Below are positions 1 to 5,703 of a stretch of 8,851 nucleotides of DNA, piece by piece. The translations under genes and the position numbers were made by a program. The notes below the pieces were generated by a model. It made no database searches. It was not told where the DNA came from and saw nothing but the letters and a program-made list of their open reading frames with translations. The stretch comes from CALJUZ01 sp003387805. Lineage in GTDB: Bacteria; Bacillota; Limnochordia; Limnochordales; ZCTH02-B6. Within the stretch, counting starts at the first letter, position 1, and the number at the start of each line of letters is the position of its first letter. The stretch lies in the NCBI GenBank assembly GCA_937975235.1, contig CALJUZ010000047.1, positions 1 through 8,851 on the forward strand, read 5' to 3'.

Positions 1-796
1 CGTCGGCCGCCGACTGCCTGCCGGCGCCCGCTGCCGACTGCCTGCCGGCGCCCGCCGCTGGCTCCTCGCCGGCGTTCACAGTCCGCGCTGCGCCGTGGCC
101 GCTGGCCGCTGCCTCGGGCGCGCCTTGGACGCCCGCCGCCTGCGGTCCGGCCGGGCGCCGGGTTCGCCCGAACTGGCCGGTGCGGGCGCCCCAGTTGACG
201 ATGATGGTGCCCAGTACGGTGCCGGCCACCAGGCTGAAGGTGGCCAGGCCCAGTGCCAGGTCGGCGCCCTCGGGAAAGCCCAGCTGCTCAAAAGTGTCCA
301 TCAGCCCGGCGGCCGTGCCGTGGCCGCCTTCGAAGCTGATTTCGATCAGCGCGCCGGCCAGCGGATTCATGCCGAACAACGGCGTCAGCACCAGGATGGC
401 CAGCAAGATGCCGACGACGTACTGACCCCACGCCATCGTTTGCCCGAACATGATCTGGGGCTTGGCCAGCCGCCACATTTCCGCCACGGTCGGCAGCTGC
501 TTGCCGAGAAACAGCGTGGCGAAGACGACGTTGATGAAAACGCCTGGAATTTGCGACCATACGTCCCGGATGTTTTCGGGAATGACGCCGCCGGAAAGCA
601 CGTGGTCCGGACCGGCCACGGGCCGCACCAACGCGCCCAGCACTTCCGGCCCCAGCAGCAGCCCGACGGCTCCGGCCAAAATGGAGCCGGGTATGAAGTA
701 CTTCCGCCACACGTTGTGGCTGCGGTGCACGGCGTTGCCGATGATGAGCAGCAAACCCAGCACGACGAGGGCGGCGAAAACGTCACGGATAGTCAA
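1..796 (-). CDS. gltS: GltS-type sodium/glutamate symporter (ESS family), N-terminal half, runs off the left edge
   Basis: Inner-membrane secondary transporter, probably Na+-coupled glutamate uptake. Reading leftward from TTG at 796 gives 265 stop-free codons. I see hydrophobic segments near residues 5-21, 34-51, 82-98, 121-143 and 180-202. The re-entrant-loop signature ISFEGGHGTAAG is at about 153-164, with GGHG at 157-160; this GGxG motif is characteristic of the ESS family, followed here by the typical GTIIVNWG helix end. From residue 203 the chain becomes a polar Ala/Gly/Pro/Arg-rich stretch, which fits the cytoplasmic loop known to separate the two halves of GltS. The second half would lie outside the window. 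TTG 796 is chosen because AGGAGG (811-806) sits 9 nt upstream, no ATG or GTG occurs in frame before the upstream stop at 847-845, and family homology begins here. The substrate could be another dicarboxylate or amino acid; family assignment is firmer than substrate. Confidence 0.85.
   Translation of the reverse strand, partial: MTIRDVFAALVVLGLLLIIGNAVHRSHNVWRKYFIPGSILAGAVGLLLGPEVLGALVRPVAGPDHVLSGGVIPENIRDVWSQIPGVFINVVFATLFLGKQLPTVAEMWRLAKPQIMFGQTMAWGQYVVGILLAILVLTPLFGMNPLAGALIEISFEGGHGTAAGLMDTFEQLGFPEGADLALGLATFSLVAGTVLGTIIVNWGARTGQFGRTRRPAGPQAAGVQGAPEAAASGHGAARTVNAGEEPAAGAGRQSAAGAGRQSAAD
9..56 (-). repeat. 24-bp tandem repeat, two copies, inside the gltS central loop
   Basis: Two adjacent 24-nt units (9-32 and 33-56) differ only in the last base. 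Read on the minus strand they encode an eight-residue repeat of Ala, Gly, Arg, Gln and Ser (GAGRQSAA). The period is a multiple of three, so copy-number change would keep the gltS frame. The repeat lies in the predicted cytoplasmic linker, where length change is tolerable. More copies could lie left of the window. Confidence 0.9.
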
Positions 797-805
797 GTCG
801 ACGAG

Positions 806-811
806 CCTCCT
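806..811 (-). promoter_or_regulatory. Shine-Dalgarno site that fixes the gltS TTG start
   Basis: The minus strand reads AGGAGG from 811 to 806, followed by 9 nt and then TTG at 796-794. With no ATG or GTG in frame upstream, this site is the main reason for choosing the TTG start. Confidence 0.75.
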
Positions 812-846
812 GCCGAAATGAAACCCCGACGGGGATGAAGGCGGTC

Positions 847-852
847 ATTATA
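847..852 (-). promoter_or_regulatory. -10 box of the gltS promoter
   Basis: The minus strand carries a perfect TATAAT (852-847) in otherwise GC-rich DNA, about 50 nt upstream of the gltS start. This would put transcription initiation near 840 and give a 5' leader of roughly 45 nt. A -35 box is weak: at 16-18 nt spacing I see only TTCCTG-like sequence. Either an activator helps or the -10 dominates. The rest of the 155-nt gap to the LD-carboxypeptidase stop holds nothing else I can support, and no clear terminator. Confidence 0.6.
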
Positions 853-951
853 GGGTGTTCCAACGCCTGCAGGAACTGCGGAAAGGCGGGCACAGACAAG
901 GATACCAAGAAATTGCTGAGAGCGATAGGGTCTTATGTCACCATTGCCCTT

Positions 952-2037
952 CTAGTCGACCACGCCCGGCTCGACCACCATGACGCGGGGCGGCCCGGAG
1001 TCGCCGGGCGGCGCTTCCAGCCGCACCTGGGCGCCCAGGGGCAGCGTCAGGCGCCCGGGGCCGTGGCCCGCGGCCAGGCCCGCCACCGCCGGCTTGCCCA
1101 GCGGGACGATGATATCGGCCAGGACTTGCTCCAGCGTCAGCGACGGCCGCCCGGCCTCGGGCTGGCAGTCGGTCCATTCGGCGAAGATGAAGCCCGCGGC
1201 CGCATCCAGCTTGCCCGCCAGACGCAGCTGCGTCAGCATGCGGTCGATGCGGTAGGGCGCCTCGCTGACCTCTTCGATGAGCAAGATTTTCCCCGCGGTG
1301 TCGATCTCGTAGGGCGTGCCCAGGGTGTTGGCGATGAGGGACAAGTTGCCGCCGGCCAGCGGACCTGCGGCCGTGCCGGGAACGACGGTGTGCACGGGGC
1401 CCGCCTGCCACGGGGCCCGCGCCGGCAGCGGGCCCAGAGGCTCGGGGCGCAGCACCGCCCGGAGGAACCATTCCCACGTGAAGAAGCGGGCGTCGGCCTC
1501 GGCCTGTGTGGCCGGCCGGGCCGCCAGGTCCAGCCCCATCAAGCCGTGAAACGTGACGAGCCCCGCCCGCTGGGTGAGGGCGAGATGCAGCGCCGTAATG
1601 TCGCTGTAACCGACAAACACTTTGGGGTTGCGGGCGATGACGTCGTAATCCAGCCGGTCCAAAAGGCGCGGCGTGCCGTAGCCGCCCCGCAGGCAGACGA
1701 TGCCCGCCACGTCGGGGTTGGTGAAGGCCGCCATGATGTCCGCGGCCCGGTCTTCGTCCCGCCCGGCCAAATAGCCGTGGGCGTCCTCCGCGTGGGCGCC
1801 CACCACGGTGCGCAGCCCGGCGTCGTGCAGCCGGCTTCGGGCCCGCTCGATCATTTGGCGCGCCGTGGCATTGGACCCGTAGGCGGGCGATGACGGCGCG
1901 ATGAGGGCCACCGTGTCGCCGGGCCGCAGCCGCCGAGGACGGATGAGCCGGCGCGGCGGCGCGTGGCGAAGGGGCTGCCGTTGGCTGACGGGCCCTCCGG
2001 CCGGGCCGGGGGCTGAACGTCCAACGAGGTTCTCCAT
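952..2037 (-). CDS. ldcA: LD-carboxypeptidase, peptidase family S66 (LdcA/MccF type)
   Basis: Cytoplasmic serine peptidase of 361 residues. The family classically removes the terminal D-alanine from murein tetrapeptides during cell-wall recycling. The family start GDTVALIAPSSP is at about 40-51, the RGGYG loop at 117-121, and the nucleophile motif VGYSD places Ser145. Glu255 lies in LLIEEVSEAPYRIDR, and His325 lies in AGHGPGRLTLPLG. Together these form the known Ser-Glu-His triad in the right order and spacing. The length is slightly above the usual 300-340 because about 35 Arg/Pro-rich residues precede the conserved core. ATG 2037 is the first possible start after an in-frame TAA at 2049-2047. 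The purine run AGGAG lies only 1 nt before it, so initiation may be weak. MccF-like immunity proteins share the fold, but nothing here suggests a microcin locus. The gene is divergent from the regulator at 2315. Confidence 0.94.
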   Translation of the reverse strand: MENLVGRSAPGPAGGPVSQRQPLRHAPPRRLIRPRRLRPGDTVALIAPSSPAYGSNATARQMIERARSRLHDAGLRTVVGAHAEDAHGYLAGRDEDRAADIMAAFTNPDVAGIVCLRGGYGTPRLLDRLDYDVIARNPKVFVGYSDITALHLALTQRAGLVTFHGLMGLDLAARPATQAEADARFFTWEWFLRAVLRPEPLGPLPARAPWQAGPVHTVVPGTAAGPLAGGNLSLIANTLGTPYEIDTAGKILLIEEVSEAPYRIDRMLTQLRLAGKLDAAAGFIFAEWTDCQPEAGRPSLTLEQVLADIIVPLGKPAVAGLAAGHGPGRLTLPLGAQVRLEAPPGDSGPPRVMVVEPGVVD

Positions 2038-2183
2038 ACTCCTGGCTTATTCGCTGTCGAGCCCGTGGGGCCTGCAGCGCTCCGGCCCGGTACGGCTCCG
2101 AGCTGCACGCCCGGCTGCTGGGGCGTGCAAATGACGCAAAAAGGGGTTTGATTTCGGCTGGCAGAATATACGAAAAACAAAGC

Positions 2184-2273
2184 CCGGCGGCAGCCGGAAA
2201 CCCGGCAGCGGCCCAAAGTCCGGCGTCGGCCCAACGCCCGGCGTCGGCCGAAAGGCCGGCAGCGGCCGGCGCT
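2184..2273. repeat. 18-bp GC-rich tandem array, five contiguous units
   Basis: Five units of exactly 18 nt start at 2184, 2202, 2220, 2238 and 2256. Each begins CCGGC and most follow the pattern CCGGC(A/G)(G/T)CGGCC plus a purine-rich tail, for example CCGGCGTCGGCCGAAAGG. The array fills about a third of the 277-nt gap between the divergent ldcA and regulator starts. It is followed by the regulator SD. The plus-strand frame through the array is open from 2135 and in phase with the regulator, reading as six-residue Gly-rich basic repeats, but it contains no ATG, GTG or TTG. It could be a spacer, a recombination product or a remnant of coding sequence. The rest of the gap has an AT-richer patch (about 2129-2182) that may hold promoters; I could not assign convincing -35/-10 pairs. 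Confidence 0.9.
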
Positions 2274-2300
2274 CGCGGTTCGGCCAACATCACTCGGCGA

Positions 2301-2306
2301 AGGAGG
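2301..2306 (+). promoter_or_regulatory. Shine-Dalgarno site for the regulator GTG start
   Basis: AGGAGG lies 8 nt before GTG at 2315. This supports initiation there although the resulting protein begins in the middle of a receiver domain. The residues just upstream in frame (ARL before VIAPV) still look like receiver beta-3, so the site may lie inside what was once coding sequence. Confidence 0.65.
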
Positions 2307-2314
2307 CGAGGCTC

Positions 2315-3343
2315 GTGATCGCACCGGTGTCGGAAAAGACAGGTTTGCGCTTGCTGGAGCTGTTCAGGGAGCACGGGGGCAATCCTTTCATTTTGATTTC
2401 CGAGCATCCGGACTTCGGCGGGGCGGAGCGGCCCGTGCGGCTCGGCGCCGCCAACTTCTTGATGAAGCTGTCCAACACGGCCCAACTCCTTCAATTGATG
2501 GAAGAAACGCTCAAAGAGGAAGGATGGAGCGGCGCCGTCTGGCGCGGGCCGACGGGCCCGGCGGCCGGCCCGGACCCGGGAGGCGAAGCGGACGGCCCGG
2601 CGCTGGAGGACCGGGTGGCCGCCTCGTACGGCCGCGCGTCGCCGGAGCGGGGTGTTGCGGCCCGGCCGTCGGCCGCGGAGGACGCAGGCGCCGGCACGAG
2701 CACGGGCGCCGGCACCAGCGCCGGCACCAGCAGGCGCGCCGGCACCGGCGCCGGCACCAGGCTGCGGCCCAGCCGTGAAACCCCGGCCGACATCGTGGCC
2801 GAGGCCCTGGGCGGCCCCTACGCCGACGACCTGCGCCCCGGCGGCGCCGCCGCCCGGGGCACGCACATTGATCTCACCCGGGCTTCCGAGCCCGTCAAGA
2901 AGGCCGTCCAGTACGTGGAGGAACACTTCCCCGGACCCCTCACGCTGCGCCGGGTGGCGGACGCAGTGCACCTCAACGCCAGCTATTTCAGCGTCTTGTT
3001 CAAAAAAGAGACGGGCATGACGTTTAGCGAATACTTGACCCGCAAGCGCCTCGCGCTGGCCAAACAGCTGCTGCTGGGCACCTCGCTGTCCATCAGCGAA
3101 ATCGCCCGCATGGCCGGCTACGGCACCACCAAGTATTTCACCGAGCTGTTCCGCAAACGGGAAGGCATGACGCCCGGCAAATACCGCGAGCGGGCCATGC
3201 GCCACCTCCTATCCAAAAAGATCGGTATTTTACCCAATGACAGTGACCTTGATGCGTATGTCCTGATGGCTATACTGTTATCTGACAAAGTGGAGGAAGC
3301 CGATGGCGGATCAGGACGACGCATCCGGATAGGAGGTCTGGAA
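2315..3343 (+). CDS. YesN/AraC-type response regulator with degenerate, truncated receiver; no stop before the next gene
   Basis: DNA-binding transcription regulator, probably of the adjacent xylo-oligosaccharide operon. Residues 1-70 match only the second half of a receiver domain: GLRLLELF, then FILISEHPDF (beta-4), RLGAANFLMK (beta-5, with Lys51 at the conserved lysine) and a final helix. The N-terminal half, with the acidic pocket and the phospho-acceptor Asp, is absent; where VIAD would be expected, VIAPV is seen. Residues about 71-185 are a low-complexity linker. Residues about 192-296 form an intact AraC HTH pair, with helices around 208-230 and 258-280 and the family ending YFTELFRKREGMTPGKYR. 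Start GTG 2315 has AGGAGG 8 nt upstream. No partner YesM-type kinase is visible. Homology ends near 3202, but the frame has no stop there and continues into the binding protein, so the end given (the base before the next start) is arbitrary. A frameshift or base error near 3200-3265 is one explanation. Confidence 0.78.
2689..2757 (+). repeat. Tandem repeat in the regulator linker (CGCCGGCAC motif, 30-bp higher-order period)
   Basis: The nonamer CGCCGGCAC occurs five times, starting at 2689, 2707, 2719, 2737 and 2749. The spacings alternate 18, 12, 18, 12, giving a 30-bp higher-order period. All spacings are multiples of three, so the regulator frame is kept. It encodes an Ala/Gly/Thr-rich flexible linker of ten-residue period between the receiver remnant and the AraC domain. 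Confidence 0.88.
3249..3276 (+). promoter_or_regulatory. Putative sigma-A type promoter of the sugar-transport/xylosidase operon
   Basis: TTGATG (3249-3254, 4 of 6 to consensus) and TATACT (3271-3276, 5 of 6) are separated by 16 nt. They lie in a stretch (about 3210-3295) clearly richer in A/T than the flanking genes. The predicted start site is near 3283, about 60 nt before the binding-protein ATG. It lies just downstream of the last recognisable codons of the AraC domain, as expected for an intergenic promoter. I could not identify the regulator's operator or a convincing cre site. Confidence 0.55.
3331..3337 (+). promoter_or_regulatory. Shine-Dalgarno site for the binding-protein start
   Basis: AGGAGGT ends 6 nt before ATG 3344, and a signal peptide begins exactly there. 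This independent ribosome site is the main argument that the binding protein is translated as its own gene rather than only as the tail of the regulator frame. The palindrome ATCCGGAT (3323-3330) directly precedes it. Confidence 0.85.
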
Positions 3344-4639
3344 ATGCTGAAACGAGCGTATTTGCTTCTGCTCGCCGCGGCCATGGTGTTCCCCGTGGGC
3401 ATGTCCGGGGCCACCCAGTACGCCCTCGCGCAGGGCGTGGACACGGTGACGTTCATGCACCTGTGGCCGTCGGGCGAAGCCCGGCAGCACAACCTGATCG
3501 TCGGCGAAATCATCGCGGAGTTCGCATCGGAGCATCCGGACGTATTCGTCGAAGTCGAGGCCCTTCCCAACGAGCAGTACAAGGACAAAATCACCGTGCT
3601 GGCCGCGTCCAACCAGCTGCCCGACGTAGGCTTCACGTGGGCGGCCGGCTACATGACGCCCTTCGTGCAGGCCGGCCAGTTTGCGCCGCTGGATGATTTG
3701 CTCGCGCAGGACGGCTTGCGGGATCAGTTCGTCAGCGGCACGCTGCAGGCCTTCGCCATCGACGGCGTCACGTACGGCCTGCCGCTGGAGCTCAACATCG
3801 CGCCCGTCTTCTACAACAAGAAGATCTTCGCCCGCTACGGGCTGGACGTGCCGAAGACGTACGACGAGTTCCTGCACGTCGTGGAGACGCTGGCGGCCAA
3901 CGGCGTCACGCCCATCGCCCTGGGCAACGGCGAGCGCTGGACGGGGTCGCTTTGGTACATGTACCTGGCCGACCGCATCGCCGGCCCCGACGTGGTCAAC
4001 GACGCCATCAACGGCCGCATTCCGTTCACGCATCCCGGCCTGATCCAGGCGGCGGCCGAGGTGCAGCGGCTGGTGCGGATGGACGCCTTCAGCCTGGGCT
4101 TCAACGCCCTCTCCAACGCCGAGGCCAAGGCCGAGTTCCTGACCGAGCAGGCGGCCATGTGGCTCATCGGCTCGTGGGAGCTGCCGCAGTTCACCACCGA
4201 TGAGACGGTGTCCCAGGAGTTCCGGGACAGCATCGGCTTCTTCCGGTTCCCCACCGTGGAAGGCGGCGCCGGCAAAGACACCGGCTGGGTGGGCGGCCCG
4301 GGCGTGGCGCTGTTCGTCAACGCCAACTCCCGGGTGAAAGACAAGGCCGAGGCGTTCGCCAAGTACTTCGTCGAGCAGTGGGGCCAGCGGGCCGTGGCGG
4401 AAGCCGGCGTCATCCCGGGCACCATCGTGGACTCGTCCAAGGTGCAGCTGCCGCAGATGTACCTGGACGTGCTGGATGAGCTGGCGGTGGCCACCAGCAT
4501 CACGCTGTACGCCGACGTGCAGCTGAGCCCGGCGGCGGCCCAGGTGCACCTGAACCAGATTCAGGCGCTGTTCGGCCTGCAGGTGACGCCGGAAGAGTTC
4601 GCCCGGGCCCACGACGAGGCCATCCGCGGCGGACAGTAA
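3344..4639 (+). CDS. Extracellular sugar-binding protein (family 1, CUT1 ABC transporter), probably for xylo-oligosaccharides
   Basis: Secreted substrate-binding protein of 431 residues that delivers sugar to the two permeases downstream. A Sec signal peptide is clear: KR at 3-4, a hydrophobic core LLLLAAAMVFPVG, and an AxA site at 27-29 (ALA before Gln30). No cysteine lipobox is present, unlike the usual lipoprotein-anchored binding proteins of Gram-positives. Typical family-1 features follow: FMHLWP at the mature N-terminus, NEQYKDKITVLAASNQLPDV, then DGVTYGLPLE with NIAPVFYNKKIFARYGLDVPKT in the first lobe/hinge, and AMWLIGSWELPQF with the GGPGVALFV strand in the second lobe. Trp residues such as those in WTGSLWYMY could stack on sugar rings. 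The xylo-oligosaccharide substrate is inferred from the GH52 gene in the same operon; a related oligosaccharide cannot be excluded. Confidence 0.95.
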   Translation: MLKRAYLLLLAAAMVFPVGMSGATQYALAQGVDTVTFMHLWPSGEARQHNLIVGEIIAEFASEHPDVFVEVEALPNEQYKDKITVLAASNQLPDVGFTWAAGYMTPFVQAGQFAPLDDLLAQDGLRDQFVSGTLQAFAIDGVTYGLPLELNIAPVFYNKKIFARYGLDVPKTYDEFLHVVETLAANGVTPIALGNGERWTGSLWYMYLADRIAGPDVVNDAINGRIPFTHPGLIQAAAEVQRLVRMDAFSLGFNALSNAEAKAEFLTEQAAMWLIGSWELPQFTTDETVSQEFRDSIGFFRFPTVEGGAGKDTGWVGGPGVALFVNANSRVKDKAEAFAKYFVEQWGQRAVAEAGVIPGTIVDSSKVQLPQMYLDVLDELAVATSITLYADVQLSPAAAQVHLNQIQALFGLQVTPEEFARAHDEAIRGGQ

Positions 4640-4712
4640 GCGCGAGCGGGGTGGGGGCGGCCCGGCGGGACGCCGCCGGCGGAACCCCCCCGGCGACGAA
4701 CCCGGTAACGAC

Positions 4713-4763
4713 GAAGGGAGGCGCCCGCTCCGCGTGAGCTGCGGACACGCGGGGCCTCCCTTC
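4713..4763 (+). promoter_or_regulatory. Strong hairpin between binding-protein and permease genes (differential-expression or attenuator element)
   Basis: The left arm (4713-4728) and right arm (4749-4763) pair over 15 bp with one bulged G. The outer nine pairs, GAAGGGAGG with CCTCCCTTC, are perfect. An inner stem TCCGC/GCGGA (4729-4733 with 4741-4745) adds five pairs. There is no T-run after it, only TTCTCGC, so it is not a classical intrinsic terminator. In CUT1 operons such as malE-malF, hairpins at this spot protect the upstream mRNA and lower permease expression; the same role fits here. It lies in the 179-nt gap (4640-4818), whose first part also holds short GC-rich stems and no gene. 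Confidence 0.7.
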
Positions 4764-4818
4764 TCGCATCGGCGGCGGCGCCGGCCTGCTCCGGCCCTGC
4801 GAAAGGATTGAACTTGAT

Positions 4819-5703
4819 GTGAACAAGGTGTTTTCCAACCGATGGGCCATCGCGCTGTACATGGCGCCGGCGCTGGTGCTCGTTCTCGGCCTCATCTACG
4901 TTCCCATCGTGTTCACCGGCTGGTACGGCCTGACCAAGTGGGACGGCATCGGGCAGATGACCTTCATCGGCCTGGAAAACTACAAGAACCTGCTGCAGGA
5001 CCGCGTCTTCTGGCACAGCGCCAAAAACTCGGCGCTGCTGGCCGTCTTCTCCACGCTGGCTTTGGGCGGGTATCTGCTGACGGCCCTGGTTTTGACGGAG
5101 AAAATCAAGGGCGCCGACTTTTTCCGCAAAGTGTACGTGCTGCCGCTGCTGTTGTCTACGGTGGCCATCGCCCAGCTGTGGTCCCGGGTGTATCACCCGC
5201 GCCTGGGCATTCTCAACAGCCTGCTGACGACGCTGGGCCTGGTGGACCGGCCCCCTTTGTGGCTGGCGGATCCGAACCTGGTCTTGTACTCGATTTTCGT
5301 TCCTATTTTGTGGCAGTACGCGGGCTTCTACATTTTGATTTACTTCGCCGCGCTGAAAGGCGTGCCCGACGAGCTCATCGAGGCGGCCCGCATTGACGGC
5401 GCTTCGTCGCTGCAAATCGCGTTTCGCATCAAAGTGCCGCTCATTATGAACGTCATCAAAGCCACCGTGGTGCTGGCCGTGGTGGGCTCGCTGAAATACT
5501 TCGACCTGATCTACGTTATGACCGGCGGCGGGCCCAACCGGGCCAGCGAAGTGATGGCGTCCTATATGTACGGCAAAGCGTTCCGGGAGTTCAACTTCGG
5601 CTACGGCAGCGCCATCGGCTTTGCGCTGCTGGTGATTGCGCTGCTGGCCACGTTTCTCGTCCGCCGCCTGACTCGGACGGATGAGGATTTGGAAGTGCGG
5701 TGA
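4819..5703 (+). CDS. CUT1 sugar ABC transporter permease (MalF/UgpA type)
   Basis: Inner-membrane permease of 294 residues, partner of the permease at 5700 and the binding protein at 3344. Six hydrophobic segments are visible near residues 11-35, 71-93, 104-124, 153-179, 209-233 and 261-283. The cytoplasmic EAA loop, which docks onto the ATPase, is at about 185-208 (ELIEAARIDGASS then FRIKVPLI). TGGGPN at 235-240 is also typical of this half of the pair. GTG 4819 is chosen because the preceding ATG in the same spot (4817) is followed at once by TGA. The purine run AAAGGA (4802-4807) is 11 nt away, a long spacing that suggests modest initiation; GTG 4828 is an alternative. The last bases overlap the next gene by 4 nt (GTGA). 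Confidence 0.96.
   Translation: MNKVFSNRWAIALYMAPALVLVLGLIYVPIVFTGWYGLTKWDGIGQMTFIGLENYKNLLQDRVFWHSAKNSALLAVFSTLALGGYLLTALVLTEKIKGADFFRKVYVLPLLLSTVAIAQLWSRVYHPRLGILNSLLTTLGLVDRPPLWLADPNLVLYSIFVPILWQYAGFYILIYFAALKGVPDELIEAARIDGASSLQIAFRIKVPLIMNVIKATVVLAVVGSLKYFDLIYVMTGGGPNRASEVMASYMYGKAFREFNFGYGSAIGFALLVIALLATFLVRRLTRTDEDLEVR

Larger units (their letters stand above)
2315..4639 (+). other. Continuous open frame spanning regulator and sugar-binding protein
   Basis: From GTG 2315 to TAA 4637-4639 there is no stop, giving 774 codons. The AraC domain ends near codon 296, the binding-protein Met is codon 344, and the codons between encode no recognisable domain. A literal fusion of a cytoplasmic DNA-binding protein to a Sec signal peptide and secreted domain is biologically unlikely. 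The second part also has its own promoter-like sequence and SD, so I annotate two genes and record the fused frame here. Stops lie close by in the other two frames (TGA at 3238-3240, 3244-3246 and 3264-3266; TAG at 3330-3332), so a one-base shift would restore separate genes. Confidence 0.85.

Noticed and set aside
95..838. Plus-strand open frame of 247 codons opposite gltS
   Set aside because: Gln/His/Arg-rich shadow without recognisable domain; the minus strand shows clear membrane helices and the GGHGT motif.
835..1893. Plus-strand open frame of 352 codons opposite ldcA
   Set aside because: Antisense to a protein with a complete S66 catalytic triad; the composition is typical of a GC-rich shadow frame.
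952..2037. MccF-type microcin C immunity protein instead of LdcA
   Set aside because: It has the same fold and triad, but no microcin biosynthesis genes are nearby; a housekeeping LD-carboxypeptidase is simpler.
2129..2182. Divergent promoters for ldcA and the regulator in the AT-richer patch
   Set aside because: TTGATT and TATACG occur, but their spacing (13 nt) is too short, and I found no better -35/-10 pair on either strand. I leave the patch as possible promoter DNA only.
2184..2273. CRISPR-like array
   Set aside because: The units are contiguous 18-mers without unique spacers, very GC-rich, and no cas gene is present.
938..3205. Antisense open frame of about 755 codons crossing ldcA, the 18-bp array and the regulator
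   Set aside because: It overlaps ldcA in a different frame of the same strand and runs antisense to the regulator. Its sequence is low-complexity Arg/Ala/Gly with repeats that simply reflect the arrays, and no family is recognisable.
3224..3234. Short inverted repeat GGTA-TTT-TACC as an operator
   Set aside because: Four-base arms are too short to separate from chance, and AraC-type regulators usually bind direct repeats.
3303..3332. Nine-codon leader peptide (ATG 3303 to TAG 3330-3332) before the binding protein
   Set aside because: No SD of its own that I can defend, no regulatory amino-acid run, and a stretch this short is expected by chance.
3311..4612. Minus-strand open frame opposite the binding protein
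   Set aside because: His/Gln/Arg/Gly-rich shadow of the family-1 binding protein gene.
4640..4712. Additional terminator from GC-rich stems just after the binding-protein stop
   Set aside because: Several small GC stems can be drawn in this very GC-rich stretch, but none has a T-run or clearly dominates; the hairpin at 4713-4763 is the only convincing one.
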